Assembly (NCBI RefSeq): GCF_000969605.1
Contig: NZ_JZUE01000002.1
Location: 124,001 to 188,000 of the forward strand
Direction: 5' to 3'
DNA from: Aquincola tertiaricarbonis
GTDB taxonomy: Bacteria > Pseudomonadota > Gammaproteobacteria > Burkholderiales > Burkholderiaceae_C
Length of the DNA: 64,000 nt
The position numbers were made by a program, and so were the translations under genes. Numbering within the stretch: the first letter of the stretch is position 1; every line of letters starts with the position of its first letter. A model generated the notes under the pieces. It was not told where the DNA came from. It did not search any database and saw nothing but the letters and a program-made list of their open reading frames with translations. Shown piece after piece: positions 59,799-64,000 of this stretch.

Positions 59799-61379
59799 AT
59801 GAATGCTCCCCTCCATCCTCCCGTGCACGACGGGCCGCCCGCCGGCCAGGCCTACGACTTCATCGTCTGCGGCGCCGGCACCGCCGGCTGCGTGGTCGCC
59901 GGCCGCCTGGCGGAGAACCCCGCGGTGCGGGTGTTGCTCATCGAGGCCGGCGGCGACGACGCGCATGCCGACGTGATGCAGCCGGCCAACTGGCCGCTGA
60001 ACCTCGGCAGCGCACGCGACTGGAACTTCCGCGCGCAGCCCAATCCGCATCTGCACGACCGGCGCATTCCGCTCAACATGGGCCGGGTGCTGGGCGGCGG
60101 CTCCAGCGTGAACGTGATGGTCTGGGCCCGCGGCCACAAGAACGACTGGGACGACTTCGCCCTGGAAAGCGGTGACGACGCCTGGGGCTACGACGCGGTG
60201 CTGAAGATCTACCGGCGGGTCGAGGACTACATCGGCCAGCCCGATCCGCAGCGCCGCGGCCGCGGCGGGCCGGTGCACGTCGGCCCGGCGCGCGATGCGC
60301 AGCCAGTGGCGCATGCCCTGGTGGAGGCCGCGCAGCAGATCGGCATCCCGGCCTTCGACGACCCCAACGGCCGCATGATGGAAGGCCGTGGCGGCGCCGC
60401 CCTCAACGACCTCATCGTCAAGGACGGGCAGCGCCACTCGATCTACCGCGCCTATGTGCAGCCGCGGCGTGGCCAGCCCAACCTCACCGTCCTCACGCAC
60501 ACGCAGGTCCGCCGACTGGTCTTCGAGGGCCGGCGCGTGGTGGGCGTGGAGGCGCTGCGCGAGGGGCGGCTGGAGCGCTTCACCGCGGACCGCGAGGTGG
60601 TGCTGTCGCTGGGCGCGGTGAACACGCCCAAGGTGCTGATGCAGTCCGGCGTGGGCCCCGGGCAGGAGCTGCGCCGGCATGGCATTCCGCTGGTGCAGCA
60701 CCTGCCGGGCGTGGGCGCCAATCACCAGGACCATGTCTCGTTCGCGGTGATCTTCGAATACGAGTCCCCGCAGGCCGTGGGCCACGGCGGCTCCGAGGCC
60801 ACGCTGTACTGGAGCAGCGATGCCGCGCTGCGCCTGCCCGACATGTTCCACTGCCAGGTGGAGTTCCCGGTGCCCAGCCTGGAGACTGCCGGCCCGGACG
60901 TGCCCGCGCACGGCTGGACCATGTTCGCCGGGCTGGCGCATCCCAAGAGCCGGGGCCGCATCACGCTGTCGGGCCCGGACATCGGCGATGAGCCCGTCAT
61001 CCAGCCGGGCACGCTGTCCGACCCCGACGACCTGCGCTGCGCCCTCGACAACATCCGGCTGGTGCAGGAGCTGGGTGCGCAGAGCGCCTTCCGCGGGCTG
61101 GTGAAGCGGGAGAGCCTGCCGGGCCGGCTCGGCGGGCCGGCGCTGGAGGCCTATGTGCGCAATGCCGCGGTCACCTACTGGCACCAGTCCTGTACCGCCA
61201 AGATGGGTCGCGACGACATGTCGGTGGTGGACGGCCGGCTGCAGGTGTACGGCGTGCAGGGCCTGCGCATCGCCGACGCCTCGGTCATGCCGCACATCAC
61301 CAGCGGCAACACCATGGCGCCCTGCGTGGTGATCGGTGAACGTGCGGTCGAGGAGATCCGCGCGCTGCACGGGCTGTGA
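59799..61379 (+). CDS. GMC-family FAD oxidoreductase (choline dehydrogenase-like)
   Basis: 526 residues. The FAD-binding dinucleotide motif FIVCGAGTAGCVVAGRLAEN is near 21-40, then LLIEAGGDD, GMC signature 1 (NMGRVLGGGSSVNVMVWARG) and signature 2 (LSLGAVNTPKVLMQSGVGPG). The C-terminal catalytic His is in TYWHQSCTAKMG, and a second candidate is in PHITSGNTMAP. Substrates in the family are alcohols, sugars or choline; none can be singled out. It follows the exported hydrolase by 15 bp. Confidence 0.92.
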   Translation: MNAPLHPPVHDGPPAGQAYDFIVCGAGTAGCVVAGRLAENPAVRVLLIEAGGDDAHADVMQPANWPLNLGSARDWNFRAQPNPHLHDRRIPLNMGRVLGGGSSVNVMVWARGHKNDWDDFALESGDDAWGYDAVLKIYRRVEDYIGQPDPQRRGRGGPVHVGPARDAQPVAHALVEAAQQIGIPAFDDPNGRMMEGRGGAALNDLIVKDGQRHSIYRAYVQPRRGQPNLTVLTHTQVRRLVFEGRRVVGVEALREGRLERFTADREVVLSLGAVNTPKVLMQSGVGPGQELRRHGIPLVQHLPGVGANHQDHVSFAVIFEYESPQAVGHGGSEATLYWSSDAALRLPDMFHCQVEFPVPSLETAGPDVPAHGWTMFAGLAHPKSRGRITLSGPDIGDEPVIQPGTLSDPDDLRCALDNIRLVQELGAQSAFRGLVKRESLPGRLGGPALEAYVRNAAVTYWHQSCTAKMGRDDMSVVDGRLQVYGVQGLRIADASVMPHITSGNTMAPCVVIGERAVEEIRALHGL

Positions 61380-61455
61380 GTCCTCGCGGCGTTCCTGGGT
61401 ACAGTGCACCCACGGCATGCCGGCAGACCCCTCCTGCGCAGTGGCCGCCCGACCC

Positions 61456-62535
61456 ATGCCAAGCCCATCGCCGCCCTCCTCCTCACGCCGCCGCTGGGTC
61501 CGCAGCGGCGGGCTGCTGCTGGCCAGCGCCTGGTGGCGTTCCGCCGCGGCACAAGGCGCCGCGCTGCAGCCTGGCGGTCGTCCCTTGCCGGACCTGGGTG
61601 GCGCCGTGGCCTGGCTGCAGAGCGAACCGCTGTCTGCGCGGCAGCTCCGCGGCCAGGTGGTGCTGGTGCAGTTCTGGACCTTCACCTGCGTGAACTGGCT
61701 GCGCACCCTGCCCTACATCCAGGCGTGGTCGCGCAAGTACCGTGCGCAGGGCCTGGTGGTGCTGGGCATCCACACGCCCGAGTTCGGCTTCGAAGAATCG
61801 CTGGCGAACGTGCGACGGGCGAGCGGGCAGCTCGGCATCGAGTTCCCGGTGGCCGTCGATTCGCAACGCCAGGTTTGGCAGGCCTTCGGCAACCGCGCGT
61901 GGCCGGCGCTGTACCTGGTGGATGCGGCCGGCCGCATCCGCTGGCAGCACGACGGCGAAGGGCAGTACGCGGCCACCGAGCGGATGCTGCAGCAGCTGCT
62001 GGGCGAGGCCGGTGCAGCCGGCGTGCCGACCGACCTCGTGCAGGTGCAAGGGCGGAGTGCGCAGGCACCGGCCGACTGGGCCAGCCTGAAAACCCCGGAG
62101 ATCTACCTCCGCGCCCTGCCCGCCGAACGCGTGGCTGCCGCGCAGGCGCTGGTGGCCGGGCGCCGGCAGTCGTACCGCCGTCCGCCGCAGACGCCGGACA
62201 ACCACTGGAGCCTGTCGGGCGACTGGACGGTCACCTCCGAGGCGGCCCGCGCCGAGTACGGCGGCGCGGAGTTGACCTGCCGCTTCCATGCACGCGACGT
62301 CAACCTGGTGATGGGCTGCCCCGCCGCGGGCGCTGCCGTGAACTTCACCGTGCGCATCAACGGCCGGGCGCCGGGCGCCGCACACGGCGTGGACACCGAC
62401 CCCGAAGGCCGCGGCACCGCGTCCAGCCAGCGGCTGTATGCGCTGCTGCGCCAGCCCGGCCCCATCGCCTTCAGCGACATCGAGATCACCTTCGACCGCC
62501 CCGGGGTCGAGGTCTATGCACTGACCTTCGGCTGA
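61456..62535 (+). CDS. TlpA/DipZ-type thioredoxin-fold exported protein with CxxW motif
   Basis: 359 residues from the ATG giving a neat Tat-like signal (SSSRRRWVRSGGLLLASAWW); an ATG at 61417 is an alternative. The thioredoxin domain has FWTFTCVNWLRTLPY: DipZ-type relatives have CxxC here, but the second Cys is Trp, so only one active-site Cys remains. The C-terminal half resembles the beta-rich carbohydrate-binding-like domain found after thioredoxin in DipZ proteins (HWSLSGDWTVTSEAA; CRFHARDVNLVMG). It acts in the periplasm. The GMC gene ends 76 bp upstream. Confidence 0.85.
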   Translation: MPSPSPPSSSRRRWVRSGGLLLASAWWRSAAAQGAALQPGGRPLPDLGGAVAWLQSEPLSARQLRGQVVLVQFWTFTCVNWLRTLPYIQAWSRKYRAQGLVVLGIHTPEFGFEESLANVRRASGQLGIEFPVAVDSQRQVWQAFGNRAWPALYLVDAAGRIRWQHDGEGQYAATERMLQQLLGEAGAAGVPTDLVQVQGRSAQAPADWASLKTPEIYLRALPAERVAAAQALVAGRRQSYRRPPQTPDNHWSLSGDWTVTSEAARAEYGGAELTCRFHARDVNLVMGCPAAGAAVNFTVRINGRAPGAAHGVDTDPEGRGTASSQRLYALLRQPGPIAFSDIEITFDRPGVEVYALTFG

Positions 62536-62582
62536 GCTGGCGCACCGACGACCCGCCGATGCAGCGCAGGCCGCAGCGGACA

Positions 62583-63275
62583 TCAAGCGTGGAACACCGG
62601 CGCCGCAGCCGACAGCACGGCCCGTGCGTGCACCTGCGCACCGCCCTGTGCCAGTGCCTCGGCCAGGCATGCGAGCAACTGCGGCATGCCGGCCTCCGCG
62701 CCGGCATGCAGGGCCTCCGCGACGATCAAGGCCCGCGCGGTGCCCGGCTGCACCGCCGAGGTCGCGCTCTGCCGGTGGCACCAGCGCCGCGCATGCGCCC
62801 GCCGCAGCGCATCCGCGAACACGATCTCACCCGGTTCGGGCTGCTCCAGCTCGCCGGCAAAGCTGAGGTAGCTTTCGCTGCCGTCGGCGGGCCGCACCAC
62901 CAGCGGCCCGGCCACCTGGTCGAGGTCGAACACCGCAATCGGCACGGCGAAGCCGAGCGACACCGCATTGCACAGGTCCACCAGCGGATGCAGCGTGGGC
63001 AACGTGCCTTCCTTGCGAAAGCGCCGCAGCAGCGATTCGGCCGCGCAGCGCACCTGCGTCGGCTTGTGGCCCATGGCCGAGAAGGCGCGGCGCCATGCCT
63101 GGATTTCCGGCAGCTCGCCCTCGCCGTGCTGCTGCAGGCGTTCGCGGGCCATGGCATGCAGCGGTGCCACGGCGTGGCCGGTGGCCAGCAACGGCGTGAT
63201 GCCGCCGACGGCCAGCGCACCGCACACCAGCGTGGGATGCGCGGCCCACACCGCGGGACTGTGGAAGAACTGCAT
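62583..63275 (-). CDS. B3/B4-domain protein (PheRS beta-subunit editing-domain-like)
   Basis: 230 residues. The layout matches stand-alone B3/4 proteins: VCGALAVGGITPLLA, EIQAWRRAFSAMGHKPTQVR, AAESLLRRF, LPTLHPLVDLCNAVSLGFAVPI and DQVAGPLVVRPADGSE. In PheRS this domain edits Tyr-tRNA-Phe; the free proteins have no settled role and may act on tRNA or amino acids. The AraC-family gene lies upstream on the same strand, 65 bp away, and could control it. It converges on the thioredoxin-like gene. Confidence 0.88.
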   Translation of the reverse strand: MQFFHSPAVWAAHPTLVCGALAVGGITPLLATGHAVAPLHAMARERLQQHGEGELPEIQAWRRAFSAMGHKPTQVRCAAESLLRRFRKEGTLPTLHPLVDLCNAVSLGFAVPIAVFDLDQVAGPLVVRPADGSESYLSFAGELEQPEPGEIVFADALRRAHARRWCHRQSATSAVQPGTARALIVAEALHAGAEAGMPQLLACLAEALAQGGAQVHARAVLSAAAPVFHA

Positions 63276-63340
63276 GGCGTAGGCGGCTGGGAGTGACGAT
63301 GCCGTCAGTCTGCGCAGCCGGCGCGCGCCCGTCTTGAACG

Positions 63341-64000
63341 TTATTGCAGCGGCCTGCGGCGGCCGGCGGCCTGCTGCCACGCACCCGGCGTGTAGCCGAA
63401 CTGGCGCCCGAACAGCCGGGTCATGTGGCTCTGGTCGGCAAACCCGGCCTGCAGTGCCGCTTCGGCCAGGCCATGGCCATCGCGTATCAGCCGGCGCGCC
63501 TGTTCCAGCCGCTGCTGCAGCAGCCAGGCGTGCGGCGGCAGGCCATGCAGCCGGTGGAACTGGCGCAGCAGCTGGAAGCGGCTGCTGCCGGCCAGCCGGG
63601 CCAGCTCCGCCAGGCTGGGCGCGGCCGAGGCGGTGTCGGCCAGCCGTTCGCGCACGGTCTCCAGCGCGGCGCCGCCGACCGCGGGGGCCGCGGCCTGGGC
63701 GCGGCCGGCATGGGCGCCCAGCAGGCGGCTGCAGCACCGGGCCAAGGCCTCGTCGCAGGCCAGTGCCTGCGCAGCCGGCAGCGACGGCTGCCGATGCCAC
63801 TGCAGCAGCCGCCCGAACAGCGACTGCAGCGCCTCGTGCAGCCGCGCATCCTGCAGCACCGGGCGGGTGAGCTCGATGGCGTCCGCCGCTGCCTCGGTGC
63901 CGCCCCAGCGGGCCAGCTGGTCGGGCTCCAGGTGCAGCATCCACCAGCGGCGCGGTGCACCCTGCAGCGGGCGGCCGTCGTGCACTTCGCCCGGGTTGTG
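63341..64000 (-). CDS. AraC-family regulator (5' end off window)
   Basis: The frame stays open to the window edge, so the N-terminus is missing; about 219 codons are visible. The visible start NPGEVHDGRPL belongs to an AraC-type cupin ligand-binding domain. The C-terminal double helix-turn-helix is LAELARLAGSSRFQLLRQFH and AEAALQAGFADQSHMTRLFG, ending FGYTPGAWQQ. The downstream B3/B4-domain gene on the same strand is a likely target or operon partner. Confidence 0.9.
   Translation of the reverse strand, partial: HNPGEVHDGRPLQGAPRRWWMLHLEPDQLARWGGTEAAADAIELTRPVLQDARLHEALQSLFGRLLQWHRQPSLPAAQALACDEALARCCSRLLGAHAGRAQAAAPAVGGAALETVRERLADTASAAPSLAELARLAGSSRFQLLRQFHRLHGLPPHAWLLQQRLEQARRLIRDGHGLAEAALQAGFADQSHMTRLFGRQFGYTPGAWQQAAGRRRPLQ

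Noticed and set aside
61396-61412. TGGGT/ACCCA inverted repeat after the GMC gene
   Set aside because: Arms of 5 bp with a 7-bp centre are expected by chance at this G+C content.
1-64000. tRNA, rRNA, CRISPR array, insertion sequence, integrase or phage genes
   Set aside because: None was seen: no transposase or integrase motifs, no regularly spaced repeats and no tRNA-like cloverleaf.

Overview
The window is very G+C-rich, tightly packed DNA in which nearly every base is coding. It holds Bug-type solute receptors, many LysR-type regulators, a PEP-CTERM protein, a DUF4153 membrane protein, an ExeM/NucH-type nuclease and Proteobacterial lipid enzymes. Together these suggest a high-GC betaproteobacterium of the Burkholderiales, near the Rubrivivax/Leptothrix/Aquincola/Ideonella group. 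That placement is inferred from gene content only. No tRNA, rRNA, CRISPR array or insertion sequence was seen.

Layout. (1) 1-6526: an operon cut by the left edge encodes a GAF-HlyD adaptor, a fusion of a PqqD-like domain, an M50 protease and a lipoyl domain, a shortened SecA-like ATPase and a small second adaptor broken by a frameshift. (2) 6539-11588: GlxA-type regulator, methyltransferase, LysR regulator and DUF4153 membrane protein. (3) 11628-24592: isochorismatase-alpha/beta hydrolase fusion, LuxR-type regulator, OmpR-type regulator, single receiver, a 2102-residue hybrid histidine kinase, a lone molybdenum hydroxylase subunit and a small membrane protein. (4) 24817-38319: LuxR and LysR regulators, two large winged-helix ATPase regulators, a degenerate hydrolase, a catalase-dienelactone hydrolase fusion, a Bug receptor, a protoglobin and a chloroperoxidase-like hydrolase. 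(5) 38371-48707: PEP-CTERM protein, then a set that looks like a phosphate-starvation and lipid-remodelling island (secreted nuclease, PlcP-like metallophosphoesterase, two lipid glycosyltransferases, phosphatidylserine decarboxylase, class III aminotransferase, membrane protein). (6) 48760-58684: LuxR and LysR regulators, amidase, SDR, SnoaL-like protein, then a winged-helix ATPase, a LuxR-type regulator and a LysR effector domain without its DNA-binding part, and a MarR regulator. (7) 59004-64000: secreted hydrolase, GMC oxidoreductase, thioredoxin-like protein, B3/B4-domain protein and an edge-truncated AraC regulator.

Most notable points. First, the SecA-like/M50/HlyD operon looks like a dedicated export machine. 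Second, a dyad with core CCAAGG and flanks CTA/TAG lies 86-97 bp upstream of five start codons between 24.6 and 36.7 kb. These belong to a membrane protein, two winged-helix ATPases, the catalase fusion and the protoglobin, which suggests a compact uncharacterised regulon. Third, Pho-box-like direct repeats occur in both orientations upstream of the nuclease/PlcP pair and of the membrane protein/glycosyltransferase pair, which fits control by phosphate limitation. Fourth, LuxR-type proteins with degenerate receivers, LysR proteins and winged-helix ATPases recur as linked sets. All regulatory inferences rest on sequence reading alone.
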